Shown here: piece by piece, positions 37,316 to 49,533 of the stretch | How positions within the stretch are numbered: the stretch's first letter is position 1 | Layout of the letters: each line of letters starts with the position of its first letter | NCBI GenBank assembly: GCA_949130485.1 | Contig: OX422203.1 | Span: 7,032,710 to 7,096,709 of the forward strand | Source: Agelas oroides | Lineage: Eukaryota; Porifera; Demospongiae; Agelasida; Agelasidae | Direction: 5' to 3' | Length of the DNA: 64,000 nt | Notes under the pieces: generated by a model | Database searches by the model: none | Seen by the model: only the letters and a program-made list of their open reading frames with translations | Told to the model about the DNA's origin: nothing | Made by a program: the position numbers and the translations under genes

Positions 37316-37536
37316 CTATGGTGGCCCGTAAGTGCACTCGCTGCGGAACATTGCAAACACAGTCGAACTCAGACATTTAGCGGCCGCGGTAGAGCGGAAA
37401 GCGACACTATTCGGCCGCTCTCTGCTCTCATGATTGCGGCAGGTCCCGACGCTGTTCTGCCGCTTACTGCTCTACTGCGGCCGCTCAATGTCGGTGTTCA
37501 GACAGTTCTCCGCAGCGGAGTGCACTTATGGGCCAC
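37316..37536 (+). mobile_element. Foldback element with GGTGGCCCRTAAGTGCA termini
   Basis: The left terminus GGTGGCCCGTAAGTGCACTC is complementary to the right GTGCACTTATGGGCCACC, and the interior is GC-rich with further self-complementarity (GCGGCCGC blocks). No target duplication was seen. Confidence 0.5.
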
Positions 37537-37921
37537 CTGCCCGGCTCCTAGATCCGCCCCTCAGTTCCCCAGAGCCGCTCGAATCGGCGCTGAGGAACGG
37601 AAAGGGTCTGGCCTCACGTGCACGAGTTAAGGCAGGCCAGCGTCGTTGCATGTAAGGAGACTCCTCGATTTTCCTCCGCACGCGCTAGACTGCGCCTATC
37701 TTCCCACTGTCATGTTTTAGTTTGATGTTAGGACTCATATTTAGTTTCATTTTACTTTAGTATAGTTTTAATTAGTAAATTTACAAACTGTTAGTATCAG
37801 TACTTTTGGTTTTGGTTAATATCTACATTGTAAAAACAGATTGGTAGTTTTAACCACAGAGTGATTACTCTGGTTGCACGGCCTATTTTGGTATCAGAGG
37901 CTAGTTAGTATAATTAATAGC

Positions 37922-38047
37922 ATGGTTTCGAGTGCAATTTGGGATTAATAGCACGAGTGAATGGCTATTAATTGCATGAGGCGGAGTGCAATTATGCCAA
38001 TCACGAGTGCTATTAATCCCAAATTGCATGAGAAAACATGCTATTGA
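37922..38047 (+). repeat. Foldback element (TTGGGATTAATAGCAC arms)
   Basis: The left arm TGCAATTTGGGATTAATAGC pairs with GCTATTAATCCCAAATTGCA. The family is shared with 40247-40394 and 41419-41551. Confidence 0.8.
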
Positions 38048-38300
38048 TTGCTAATCATAAACTTTGCCAAGTTGACAGTACACTACAATAAGTATGAGCA
38101 TGTATGAGATAGCCAAGTTTATTGTATACAAGTTTACAGTACACTGTATAGTTTACAGCAAATTGTTGATACTTACAAGTTTACAAGTTTATATAGTACA
38201 TTAGATAGTTTACAACAAATTGTTGTTACTTACAAGTTTACAAGTTTATATAGTACATTAGATAGTTTACAACAAATTGTTGTTACTTACAAGTCACCGA

Positions 38301-38448
38301 CCAATCAGTGAGCTACTACACTCATGCACTGTTGACAGTTTGTTTTTCAACCAATCAGAGAGCTATTACACTTTTGCACTGTTGACAGTCTGTTCTTCAG
38401 CCAATCAGAGAGCTATTACACTTTCTGCACTGTTGCTTAGCCAATCAG
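38301..38448 (+). promoter_or_regulatory. Array of four CCAATCAG boxes
   Basis: CCAATCAG occurs at 38301, 38351, 38401 and 38441 inside 40-50 bp tandem units that continue GAGCTATTACACTTT. CCAATCAG is the consensus NF-Y site; a regulatory role is inference. Confidence 0.4.
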
Positions 38449-38869
38449 TGAGCTATTACACTTTGTGCACTGTTTACATGTACAAGAAAAACACTATTTG
38501 GCATTTATTGCACTGTTGTTAATGTATGGACTGTGATATAGTCATATGATTATAAAGAAAAAGGTATAGTTTTCTTATTGTTTCCTCCTGTTTTCCTTAT
38601 TCAAGAAGGAGGAAAACAAGAAGAAACGTACAATTAGCCTGTAGTACTGAAGTAAACCATACAACCAGGAAAACCACATTGTGCATGGTTAAAACAACCA
38701 ATCTGTATACAGTTTTGGGGTGATTACAAATCAGTTTTTGGTTTTAGCTAGCATGATAAGACAGCATTAATTCACTTAGTATCATGGGGCATTGAATTTT
38801 GAAAATAGTAATCGCTGGCTCCAAGACTTAGGCAATTGCATAGGGTCAAACTGCACATTTAGAATCATT

Positions 38870-39190
38870 TTAAAGCCCATATCTAGCTATATAGGGACTT
38901 TTAATTAGACACTAAATACAACCTCTAGTGATCATGACTCTGAGTTGAAAATGTGGAAACATTAACTGCCATTTTCGAATGGTTTTGCTCACTTGGCAAC
39001 AACTCCAATTTCAGATTAAGTGTGCAAAAGACTATATATCTAGCTATAGGGACTTTTAATTAGACACTGGCTATAAATACATGCAACCTCTAGTGATCAT
39101 GAGTTGAAAATGTGGAAACATTAACTGCCATTTTCAAATGGTTTTGCTCACTTGGCGACAACTCCAATTTCAGATTAAGTATGCAAAAGA
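38870..39190 (+). repeat. ~165 bp tandem duplication
   Basis: AGGGACTTTTAATTAGACAC and downstream AACCTCTAGTGATCATGA ... ACTCCAATTTCAGATTAAGT occur twice in direct order. Confidence 0.8.
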
Positions 39191-39601
39191 GTAGTTTAGA
39201 TGTATGATTTCATGTCAACTTGACACACCTAATACTGGTAAATTAATTAGACCGTGTATACATCTAATCAGCAGTAGCTAGATGACAGCCAATGGAATGG
39301 GCAAAAGAATTTGTGCGCCACCAAAACAAGGGTGAATCACTTGCATCAATAAGGGTAGAAGCCAGATATCACAAAAGCTCCACTGTACCACTACAAATCA
39401 CCAGCCCATCCTGTATGGAACTAATTAGAACTATGGGTAATAAAAGCCACTCCTGTGTGCATACCTATAGCTCACTCTGCTTGGCTACATTTAGTTTATC
39501 ACTAGCTATATCTGTTCAGTTGTTCATTGCAACCCAGTGAGCTAGAACAAGTCACAAGATAGATATTGTTTTGCTTGCGCAAGTTGTGGAGGTCTAGCTA
39601 A

Positions 39602-40165
39602 ATGATGAATCTGTCAAATTCTACAGCCACCACTTCAACTTACAGCAGAGGAACTGAAGATCATAGTCCATCACCTCTACATGCGGGTGTAGTATTTGGA
39701 ATAGTTATCATTGTCATTGTATTGATTGTGACACTGCTGCTACTGTTGTGCAAAGCCATCAAGTCCACATATCCACAGATGCATACAAACTGGACTGCTG
39801 ATATTTTCAGACATCACACAAATGAAAGCAGGAGGAAATCTCGTAGTGTTGTCAACCACAGTACCGAACAGAAGCATCAGGTGTATACCAGTAGCAGACC
39901 AGAGTTTCAGCTGGTAGTAAGAGAACAGAAACTCTGTGGATCTCACAATCACAATCGAAGAAATGAGAATCAAAGCAGCTTTGCAGCCCCTGATGACCAG
40001 TATAAATCAAGTCTCCAAGAGAAACCACCCCCAGCTTACTCTGAGGTCATCCTAAATTCAGCCTACCCGTCCCACTTTACAAACCAGCAAACAATCAATG
40101 GTGTTCTCACTGACACTCGTAAACCTGCCTGTTCAGATTACCCACCACCTACACTCCCAGCTTGA
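39602..40165 (+). CDS. Gene G: short single-pass membrane protein with PPxY motif
   Basis: 187 aa encoded in one exon. N-terminal NLS/NST sequons, one TM helix (VIIVIVLIVTLLLLLC region, residues ~30-52), a basic juxtamembrane region, and a cytoplasmic tail with KPPPAYSEVI and a terminal YPPPTLPA. It starts ATGATG; the second ATG matches the start of paralogue F. The 3' region ends with AATAAA at 40725-40730. The PPxY motif and TM-plus-tail layout resemble the tails of the - strand genes A-E, although overall sequence differs. Function not known; WW-domain binding is inferred from the motif. Confidence 0.65.
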   Translation: MMNLSNSTATTSTYSRGTEDHSPSPLHAGVVFGIVIIVIVLIVTLLLLLCKAIKSTYPQMHTNWTADIFRHHTNESRRKSRSVVNHSTEQKHQVYTSSRPEFQLVVREQKLCGSHNHNRRNENQSSFAAPDDQYKSSLQEKPPPAYSEVILNSAYPSHFTNQQTINGVLTDTRKPACSDYPPPTLPA

Positions 40166-40246
40166 TGAAAACCAGTATAGCTTCTAACATAGAATATACT
40201 ATATGTCTCTGCTTCTACAGCACATCATTGGTGTAGGTAATAGCAC

Positions 40247-40394
40247 ATTTTACTGTGGAATTTGGGGTTAATAGCATGCAAGTAATGCCCTAAATAGGCC
40301 CCTCCTTAGCGGGGAGAGCCTGGGAACGCCGGAGGCTAGCCAAATGTTATTTAGGGCATTACAAGTGCTATTGATCCCAAATTCCACAGTAAAT
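40247..40394 (+). repeat. Foldback element
   Basis: TTTACTGTGGAATTTGGGGT and TAATGCCCTAAATA on the left pair with the right arm ending CCAAATTCCACAGTAAAT. It lies in the gene G 3' region. Confidence 0.8.
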
Positions 40395-40724
40395 AGTGTT
40401 ATTACTCACTGATAGTATTTGTGTATAGTATAGTATAAGCTATATGTATTTATTATAATCTGTGCTATAATTTACAGGTAAACAACATATCAGTGTAGTA
40501 CATTGTGCATTGAAGTGACTATTAAAGCTTTCGCTCAGTAGACAGCCATGTGAGCAATCTCATTGGTTGTCTCACATACCTATTACAAAGAACAATAGGT
40601 GTAACAGACATAAACAGTTTACACTGGGACCAAACTAAGTATATTGTTTTAACCTGATTGGTAAAATAGAGATGACTTTGTACAATATAATACTGTGGGT
40701 AATTGTTGATCAAAATGTCTTAGC

Positions 40725-40730
40725 AATAAA
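40725..40730 (+). terminator. Polyadenylation signal of gene G
   Basis: AATAAA in the context TTAGCAATAAACATCT, which is also conserved downstream of gene F at 27872. Confidence 0.5.
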
Positions 40731-40811
40731 CATCTTAATACTATAGCTAGTATAGTTACAATATAAAATGCGTATATAAAAAGTGTAGTATTATTTTGAA
40801 ATACTACACTT

Positions 40812-40889
40812 ATTGACCAATCAGATTAGTATTACACTTTTTTGACAGTAAAGTATCAAAAAAGTGTAATACTAATCTGATTGGTCAAT
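40812..40889 (+). repeat. Perfect foldback with CCAATCAG arms
   Basis: Arms of about 33 bp starting ATTGACCAATCAGATTAGTA are perfectly complementary across a 10 bp loop. Confidence 0.85.
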
Positions 40890-41418
40890 GCGAAGCGCCG
40901 CGAACGTGGTTGCTACAGGAACGCTGCGGACGCAGCCGTTCATTTTTCAAATTTGGGTGGAGCAGAAGGCGGAGCTCTCTTTTTCGGACTACAATGCGAA
41001 TAGCTGCATGCTGTAACAGCGCTTTACTGTTAGCAGAACAATAAAATTATCGAGCGAAGGTGCTTCAGAAGTCGTGTCGACGTTGAAGAGTATAGGCAGT
41101 AGCGAGAACGGCCCTGACGAGTATATGCTTGCAAAATTACGGAAGCTCGGCACTGGTTGGCAAGCGCTGTGTTACTGCGTTCGGCTTGTGCTTGCGAGTT
41201 TAGCCTCATATTCGGGTTTTATCGCCACAGCGTTTGCCGCTTGCGGTACCACGAAGGTTAGTAGGTGCTACAGACAGCAAACGCTGTGGTGAGAAAGCTT
41301 GGTTACGAGGCTAATAACTTTCGAGTGCCTCGTCACCGAAGCTCAGGAGTGCATGGCTTCTAGGAGCCGTTTTGATGGCAGCTGAATGTGGATTATAAAG
41401 CTATAGTATTAATACGTG

Positions 41419-41551
41419 ATAGCATGGTTTGCTGTGGTATTTGGGATTAATAGCACTCGTAATGCAGTAAATTGTACTCGGCTGCGCCTCGTACAATTAT
41501 TTCTGCATTACTCGTGCTATTAATCCCAAATACCACAGCAAACCATGCTAT
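41419..41551 (+). repeat. Foldback element
   Basis: Arms ATAGCATGGTTTGCTGTGGT ... AATAGCACTCGTAATGCAG are near-perfectly complementary, with an inner CTCGGCTGCGCCTCG stem. Confidence 0.85.
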
Positions 41552-41828
41552 TACATATACTTATTATCCAGTTCATATTTCTACAACAGTATTTTCCTAT
41601 TCCCGTGCCGTGCAATATCACACGATATATCCCACCTACTATACTTCATGCATAGGCCAGAGTGGACTTTAACTGTCATAATTTGTCCCCTCAAGGCTAC
41701 AAGGGAAATTATGGCTCATAATTCCCTCTCCATGTATTTTTAGTTTACAGTCTACTACATTGTCAGACATCATTTTTCTGTGACAGTAAATAATATCGAA
41801 GTTACTGTAAACACTTGCACATGTACAG

Positions 41829-42585
41829 ATGTGTTTACAATAATAACAACAAAGGACCAATCAGGTGGGATATATAATAATTATAGCACAGGTGGCCAGG
41901 GATTTATGGCTGTAGTAAACAAACCTCGTCCTCGGGCTACGCCCTCGGACTCGGTCTGTTTACTGCCATAAATCCCTGGCACCTGTGCTATAACTATTAC
42001 ATATTGCACGGGTAGTTATTGCACGGGTAGTTATTGCACGGGCCCTGAGGCTATATACGCGCGATATCCTAGCAACCAGCGTGCGCTTTAATTAGAACCA
42101 GTGCGTTCGAACGGCGAGTTACTCGGGGCTTGGTGAGAAGAGACACGACGCTGTTGTGGTAATGGATAATAAATACTTTATTACACTCGTTAGCGTACAT
42201 ATCGCGGTTATTGCACTCGTGGGCTGCATTTTCACTCGCCTTCGGCTCGTGAAAATACCACGCCCACTCGTGCAATAACTCGCGATATTGCACGCTAACG
42301 AGTGTAATAAGGTATATTTATACCACTTTGCACTAAGTATTTCATTGACTGAACAGAGGAGTGTAACACGTCATATACTCCTGTTATGTAAAGTAGTTTG
42401 CACAAAAGTTGCGTGATGTAGTTTACTGTCTCAATGTTGGTATAAATTGGATATACATACTCAGACTATATGTTATAGATAAACCACAGTAGACAGGGAT
42501 TTATGGACCATAAATCCCTGTCTACTGTGGTTTATCTGTTATATTCTCCACTCTGATTGGTCCTTGTTGTTATTAGTAAATACAC
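41829..42585 (+). repeat. Compound inverted repeat
   Basis: The sequence at 41829-41910 (AACAACAAAGGACCAATCAG ... CAGGGATTTATGG) recurs inverted at 42508-42585. Inside are complete foldbacks at 41877-41998, 42174-42310 (TTATTACACTCGTTAGCG arms) and 42477-42536 (60 bp palindrome). Confidence 0.75.
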
Positions 42586-42823
42586 ATGGTAGTTTTCACT
42601 GTAAACAAGGTATGTTATTAGTAAACATGTAAAGTAATTTACACTCTAAACAAGGTAGCTTATAGGAAACATCATTTTACAACTTCCTGTGGTATATGGA
42701 ACAGAATCTACAGAACCTACAACTTCCTGTCAGTATATGGAAAATAATACCCACCTGTTACCACAGAAACAAGGGTGAAGTGGAGTATATGTATTGGTTA
42801 TACTCCTCATATAGGTAGAGGAG

Positions 42824-42939
42824 TGTTCTTCATCATGGGTCCCATTCTGTGAGGTGGCTTCATCTGGCTGGGTATACACTGCACGGGTACTGGTGCATGG
42901 GAAGTAGAGTAGGCTGGTAGTGGTGCATTCTGGAGCTGC
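42824..42939 (-). pseudogene. Relic of a PPxY-tail exon
   Basis: The - strand carries recognisable pieces of the gene A-E cytoplasmic tail ([11 protein letters not shown] and flanks), but with frame breaks and a small hairpin transposon inserted at its 5' side (42949-43037). No signal, LDLa or TM exon is linked to it. It lies downstream of gene G in the convergent position seen for F/A. Confidence 0.65.
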
Positions 42940-42948
42940 ATGGACAGC

Positions 42949-43037
42949 TAGCCTTGTTCCCAGGCTCTCCCCTCGCCCCGACGAAAAATAAAAACTATTT
43001 TCCGTTGGGGCGAGGGGAGAGCCTGGGAATGAGGCTA
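42949..43037 (+). mobile_element. Perfect-hairpin micro-element with 9 bp TSD (89 bp)
   Basis: TAGCCTTGTTCCCAGGCTCT at the left pairs with AGAGCCTGGGAATGAGGCTA at the right around an A/T-rich loop. It is flanked by the direct duplication ATGGACAGC (42940-42948 and 43038-43046). It is the same family as 63431-63493. Confidence 0.8.
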
Positions 43038-43630
43038 ATGGACAGCATCTACCATACAGTAATACCATCACAGTGCAGTGAATAATTTCACGGATTGGGA
43101 TAGTGTTCCATATACTGGACGGGTGTCACGATACAATGGTTCAAAGGTGGACATGCATAGTCATAACCCGTGCATGGGGTCAGAATGGGTACAAAGCTCA
43201 AAACAAAGGGAACAGTACAGTGTGAACAAATTTATCTTGGTGTCAAGGAAACGAGAGGGTTTACAAGTCTTATATTAATGCATGGCTGTTAAGAGCCGGT
43301 GATAAACAAATTAAGAAGCCCACTACCCACCATCCTGTTTATGATCACTTACAGTATGCAAGTGATCATAAACTGGGCCTATATAGGAATGAGGCTATAG
43401 GGCACATGCACAATACTATGTTTGGTAAATCCAAATGCCCATGCAATTCAAGATCAAGAGTGCATGATGACGCCATTTTTATTGCAATGAAAATGACATC
43501 ATCATGCGCTCTTGTCAAGAGTGGCGTGTTGCACAGCGAAATGAGAAACTGATCAATCAAGTACAAAATGACATAGTTTTAGGAGAATATTATAATATTA
43601 TGGGGAAACAACTCTGACGTCATTTGGAAG

Positions 43631-46600
43631 CTAATCAAGGTAGGGAGGTGGGGGTTCTTTGATGCATTCTTCATCATAGGAAGGTGGAGCTTCTGCAGTG
43701 GGTTCTTCACCCTGAAAAGTGTTCTTATTCTGTGAGGTGGCGTCATCTGGCTGGATATACAGTGGGTACTGGTGGGCAGCAGAATAGTCTGGTGGTGGTG
43801 CATTCTGGAGCTCGGACTCAAGAGGTACTGTGGAGTGTGATACACCAGTGGATATACTGGTGGGTTCTGAGCTTGAGTTCACAGTTGGTGGCTGGTCCAA
43901 TGAATAACTGTATGTTGTGGATGGCTGCTGGACCCTTGGTGGTACATTTGATGAGTGACTTTGTGAGCATATAAAGTTCTTTACACGAGCGATCATAATT
44001 CCACATACAAAAATTAAGACACTTGTTACACCAAAGGTAGTGCCAAGGATGACTCCCAAGTTACTGCCCCCGGAACTTGGTCTGGAGGTGCTGGTATCTG
44101 CAGTGGTAACAATTATAGCAACGATCAACTGCCTGGGTAAGAGGCTGCATGCATAGGAACAAGGATGTACACATGCATGGCACACATACAGTCTGCATAC
44201 CAACATAAAGGGATCAAGTTTGACAACTTACAGCTGCAGCCTCTCTCATCTCTTCCATCAGAGCAGTGTCTGATTCTATCGCACACCTGGTAGCGAGGAA
44301 TACAACGACTTCCACAACGAAGACCAGCACATGTGCCTGAATCAGTTGAAAAGGGGAGTGGATTAATATCAATGTATCTGCATGCCAGGTAGCTGTGTGC
44401 CAATATTATTGGTTTAGGTCCTTACTAGATGTTCCAAAGCTTCTTCTTGGAGGGTCGGTTGTTCCAAAGCTTCTTCTTGGTGGTTCTGTTGTTGCAGTCA
44501 CTGATGTCACACAACCTGTACAATGATATTATACTTGTTGAACAGATGTAGCAAAATCACAGTCTCCATACTCGATACTGAAATGTAACAGAGAATTCTA
44601 GCTCTCCAAATAGTTGAAATTTGGGTCTGCACATGTAAGAGACCTCAGACTTCTGCAAAGCCAAGGCAGTGCACAGAAAGTAGAAAACAAAAAATGAGTA
44701 GGGTCACCAGAATCAGTTCTGAACATCACTATAAGTAGCTATAGTGCACTATCTCACGATCTAACACAACAGTATAATAACTCACTGTTTGTAGAGCCAT
44801 TCTCTCTTTGAATGTCAAGTACCCATCTATCAGCATTGTATGCTCCACTGAACGATGCTATTGCGCCAAAGCGGTTAATCAGATACTGCAGTGATTCTGC
44901 TGTGAATCCACGACTGCCATCCCTCCCATAGCCATAAGGAAGGTATCCATATCCAACTTTCTCAACTGTCTCTACCCTCCCTGGGGTATGGGAGACATTG
45001 GTCCTGTCTGTGTAGTAGGAACTCTGATCAGAAGAGAAAAGAATGAGACGAATGATACAGCAAAACCAGTAATTGTCCATATGTAGGTACTACTGGTAGA
45101 TGTAAGAAACAAGGTGACTCTACTTACCACTAAAACCCTCTCAATAGTAACCCCGTTGGGCACATTGACAGTCCACTGTTGTGCTCGATAAGAGATCAGT
45201 ACTAACACAAGAGGTTTTGAGCTATGGCCACAGACAGTCATCTCCACAGTCACATTTTGGTCACGAAAATTGTATAGATTTGAATACATTCCAATCACAT
45301 GCACTTCATACTGGGCTCCAGTGCAGTCTGTAACACAACTGTAGGTGGTTGGGGAGCGACTTGACCATCTATAATCATTATATGGTGTCCCCACAGCATT
45401 GGAAGAGTCTTCTTGCACAAGGCAGCCTCCCAGCCTTGCTGTATTAGAGAAAGAGATGTAAAATGAGGTTACTGAAGTCCTTTAGGACATATATTAGCTA
45501 ATACATCTAACAGATGCTTTAGCACTTGGTGATGGATCCTCAACAGTGTCTCATACTCTGAGCTTCATCAACACAGTATGAAAAGTAGTGTTTATAATCT
45601 CAGGTCACATACCCACAGCTGTATAAATATACTGTGTACTGGAAAATATCACGAGTCTGTTGCCAATGCAATACAGCCAACAGACGAGTTCCAGTACACA
45701 ATATATAATGTATTAATTTATCATGTACTAAAGTAACTTTGTAAACTACAATTGTATACATGTAAAAGCTGTAGCGTACATGAATGGAAACATATAATTG
45801 TGTATATGTAAACTATTTTGTTTACAAAGGTGTTGTCCCATAACAATGAGCCTGTATACAGTGGAACCCCTCTATAACGGACACCATTGGAACCCAACAT
45901 TTTGTCTGTTATAGCGAGGTGTCCCTAACTCAGGGGTTTCTGGTATATTTCCAGTAGGCGTGGTATGCGTAATCAGGCTGTTGAGCACAACGTGGCTGCG
46001 TTTTCAGAGCTTTCCTTTGCTGTACGCTGGCAGGGAATGCTCCGCAGAGGCTAGTACTACGAGTAACAGCGCTAATCTAATGGCAAGTTGTTAACTACAG
46101 CAGCGATGGTGGACTATCTTGCAAAAAAGGTTGACAAGTGTCCGCTAAATCGGAGTCGTTAAGTATTGTTTGCGTACAATTAAGCTGTCCGTTATACGGA
46201 GTAGAGAGGTGGCCGCGAGGCACGGGTTTCTTAAGTACCATTCTGAATGGCGATGCAGTCGGGACCAAGGTGAGTGTCCACCATAGACAGGGTGGCCGCT
46301 CATCAGAGGTGGTCGTTAAGAGGGGTTCCACTGTAGTTACAGTGCAATATTTATTGTGTACTTATCATGTAAGCTCGATGTGATAGCTCTGTAGACTACG
46401 TGATAACTTTGTAGACATTGCCCAGGGGGGCGTGATATGGTAAAATATCACCCTTGTTTGGAGCAGTGCTTCTCACATATGTTTTGAATGGGTATATCAC
46501 ACTGACTTTAGTACAGGATAAAACCAGATGTCAGTTTGTGATCTGTGTGTCTATCCTGTCAAATATCAGCCAACAAGAAACAAAGAAACAATGTGATATC

Positions 46601-49166
46601 CCATGGCATCCCACTTTGGAGCAGAAGATGCAAGTAGCTAACTACAAGATTCATGTCCAAAGAATGCCAAAAGGCATGCAAAATGATATAGATGGGAGTG
46701 AAGGCAAATAGTTACAGCTACAAAGCCTAATCCTTACATTTTTTTTTACACATTTGTGATAGGGGAAATACTGGACTTTGGTCTTGACTCCTCACGATTC
46801 AGGATAAAACTTTTCTAACTACTTACTCACAGCTATTTGCAAAGAATCTTTAGACAATAAACGCTCAGATCTGCAAATTAACCTAAAGGAAGGCAACAGG
46901 AAATTGCCCATTGACAGGTCCCAAGGAATGTATACTACACAGTGTTTGTATGCATTCTCTGTCCCAAGAGATGCTAAACAGACCTAGCAGTATCACATGT
47001 CAGCACTTTTGACACTTGAGACTTCAGTCCCAATGAAATACCACACATTCTGTATACAAAGTCAGGAAGTATAGGCTAGACAGCTATTACACAGTAATGG
47101 TATGTTTGTGAACACACTTCCTTTGGCAATGGATGAAAATATATATACTGTTAGACATTGTATGGTTCTAGGCAACCATAAATGCTAAGAAATCAGATCA
47201 AAGACATAGTTTGGCATTATCTCATCGATACTGTAATTATGTGTGTTCTACTGCCTACTTGGGCATGTGCAACTCCATACATTTTAGCATGCACACAAAC
47301 TAAAGTTGCATGTAAGCTTTCACTTACGATAGCAGTTACAAGGTTCCCGAATGGGACTGGATAGACATCTGCAGTATCCAGACACACATGTTGCCTCTGT
47401 TGGGCCACCCGAACAGATCAGATAATTGAAGATATTCCGGACACACTGCCGCCCACCACTGCAACTGCTTGTACCTGCAGAAGAGAAACACACACATAGA
47501 ATATCTGAAACGGATCCACTGTGCAGTGTGTTGTGATGTAACTATGAACCAGAAATCATGCCACATAACTCTGTCTGATGCATGTCAGCAAGAAGCTCCA
47601 CAGTGTAGCCTACTCTGCCTTTAATGTAGCATGCTGCTAGTTCTAGGCCGTAATAGATCTAAATCTTCTCCTACCTTAGCTTTTGCATATACACTTCTGT
47701 TACACATCACATGATAGAACAATTGCATAATCATACATACAGACATGCACTGAAGTCGAGTGACACTTGCTAGTGCTCACCTTGTGGTGATGAGGGTTCT
47801 GTGCAACTTGCTGGTGCCACGGTAGAGGTGAATAGAGGAGTGGAGATAGTGGGAGGAGGAGTCACTGACACACAACCTGTGAACAATAGAGGGATCAACT
47901 TTGCATGGCCTGGGTTTAGAGTAAACAATGAGTCCAAGAATATATACATACAGTCTCCAATACCATACCACACTTGCAATGTGAATAAACATACCCAAAT
48001 CTGCATTTCTTCTGTTAATGTTCAGTCTCCAGGAGGTAGCTCGGTATGTTCCAGTGAAAGAAGCCACAGGACCAAAACGGTTGGCAATATACTGCAAAAC
48101 TTTGATAGTGTCCCTACTGTCACTATAACCTGCTGATCCATGGGCATCAGGAAGAATGGTTGGGCTCGGTTTCTCTACAGACAGCACTCTTCCAGGTGAG
48201 AACGAGACCTCACTTCTTGCTACATAGTAACCACCCTTGAAAAGAAAATATGAAACAGGTAAGTATATTTATCATAAGCACAATATAGAGCATCATGGTG
48301 GAGTCAGTGCAGTTAGAGAGGGAGTGGAAATAGCAAACCATGGCATGCCTAAAGGGACTGATAGCATAATGATGCTGTTTAGTGCTTACCAGAATCACTG
48401 TATCAATCACCACATTACTGGAGATGCCCAAACTCCACCTCATTGGCCTGTACGTTAGTAATACGAGAATGAGAGGCTTGGAGCTCTGACCCTGGACATT
48501 TATGGACACATGTGAACTACTGAGACGTCTGTTGCTGAGATACTGACTCTCATAGCAGCCAACCACGTGGACATCATAGTTACAGTTGTCATTAGCAACA
48601 CAACTGTACACTGTACTTAGTCCTCCATTGCCTCGGCGACTGTAAGTAGGTGTTCCTACGCTGTTGTTGGCATCTGCCCCAATGCGACAACTTCCAAACG
48701 TAGCTGCATGTAAGAGTGCGTAGTTTATAATAATAAGCGAGTATACATGCATTTATCAGACCTTGCTGAACAATAGCTATAGAAACTTACGTAGCTGGGA
48801 ATTTGCTAGACCACCACACAGGATAATTACTGGGAAGGAGAGTATAAATTATTTGACAAAACTAAGTTAGAGAAATACCTTCATTGCATATATTGCAGAG
48901 GCGAGTATAACAACTGTGTTCGTTTTTGTGTTGTCCCCCTTTAACAGGGTGCACTCCTTATTAGCATATGGCTATTTTGTGCATCCATTGCCTTTTGCAT
49001 AAAGTTTTATATAAAAAATAAAAAAATAAAAAAATTAAAAAAAAAACAATACAGTGGACTTGTACACAAATAACTTAGCCTATTAATACTACTATTACCA
49101 TGGGCCAGCCTCAATTGCACAATAAATTTGCACGAACTCACCAAGTAACAATTGAACAGCGGCCAT
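43631..49166 (-). CDS. Gene B: full-length paralogue of gene A
   Basis: Exons in transcript order: 49142-49166, 48791-48829, 48390-48703, 47995-48235, 47781-47876, 47328-47474, 45128-45438, 44786-45023, 44426-44515, 44232-44336, 43631-44097. Total 2073 nt, 690 aa, all phases consistent. It has the same module order as gene A: signal peptide (MAAVQLLL...), ectodomain 1, linker, eight-Cys module, ectodomain 2, linker, LDLa, stalk, TM, tail. The linker before LDLa has two PPRRSFGT repeats instead of TTDPP. The tail has three PPxY motifs (APPPDY, APPSY, PPPPY), one more than gene A. Introns are also alignable with gene A, so the duplication is recent. A TA-flanked DNA element sits in the intron between modules. 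Confidence 0.82.
44232..44336 (-). CDS. Gene B LDL-receptor class A exon
   Basis: A 105 nt phase 1-1 exon nearly identical to the gene A LDLa exon. Six cysteines and the SDGRDE calcium cluster are intact. Confidence 0.85.
45859..46333 (+). mobile_element. Tc1/mariner-type MITE (CAGTGGAACCCC termini)
   Basis: A 475 bp element with ~26 bp inverted repeats starting CAGTGGAACCCCTCT, flanked by TA on each side, typical of Tc1/mariner-mobilised MITEs. It lies in gene B's intron between exons 6 and 7. It has no coding potential I would trust. A fragment with the same terminus appears near 15678-15695. Confidence 0.75.
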
Positions 49167-49533
49167 ATCGAGCTTGATCCGAGTGCGTAAACGCTATGAT
49201 TGCGCTCTTATAATATGTGTGTAAGGTTATGACGTCAGGGTCATATGCGCAGCGCAGCGCAGTTAAGTTCATCTCAGGCGCAGCGGCGCCCCCGCATATC
49301 GCATCAGATCATGATATCATATTAGGGTCATGACGTCATATGCATACTGTAAATGATCATAAACTGGGCGCCTTGGAATGAGGCTAGGGCACATGCACAA
49401 AATTCCCACATAGCTAATTCAAGATGGATGGATAGTGATGAGTTGCACAGTGATCAATCAAGTACAAAATGACATAGTTCCAGAAGAATATAAAACATGA
49501 CTGTAGGGAAGGAATTCTGAAGTCATTTGGAAG

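Larger units (their letters stand above)
34933..39601 (+). other. Repeat-rich intergenic region between genes A and G
   Basis: It holds the MULE-like element, degenerate direct repeats with TACAGTTC/GATACAG motifs (36490-36800), the 37.3 kb foldback, the foldback at 37922-38047, two ~57 bp tandem units (38160-38290), four CCAATCAG boxes and a ~165 bp tandem duplication (38870-39190). No full gene recognised. Confidence 0.6.

Noticed and set aside
38301-38448. CRISPR-like spacing of repeats
   Set aside because: Units are ordinary tandem repeats with similar spacers in a eukaryotic genome; not a CRISPR array.
41074-41292. 72-residue ORF as a gene
   Set aside because: It lies in the foldback-rich interval with self-complementary sequence and no splice or family support.
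46138-46383. 81-residue ORF
   Set aside because: It is contained in and beyond the end of the TA-flanked MITE at 45859-46333 and follows its inverted terminus.
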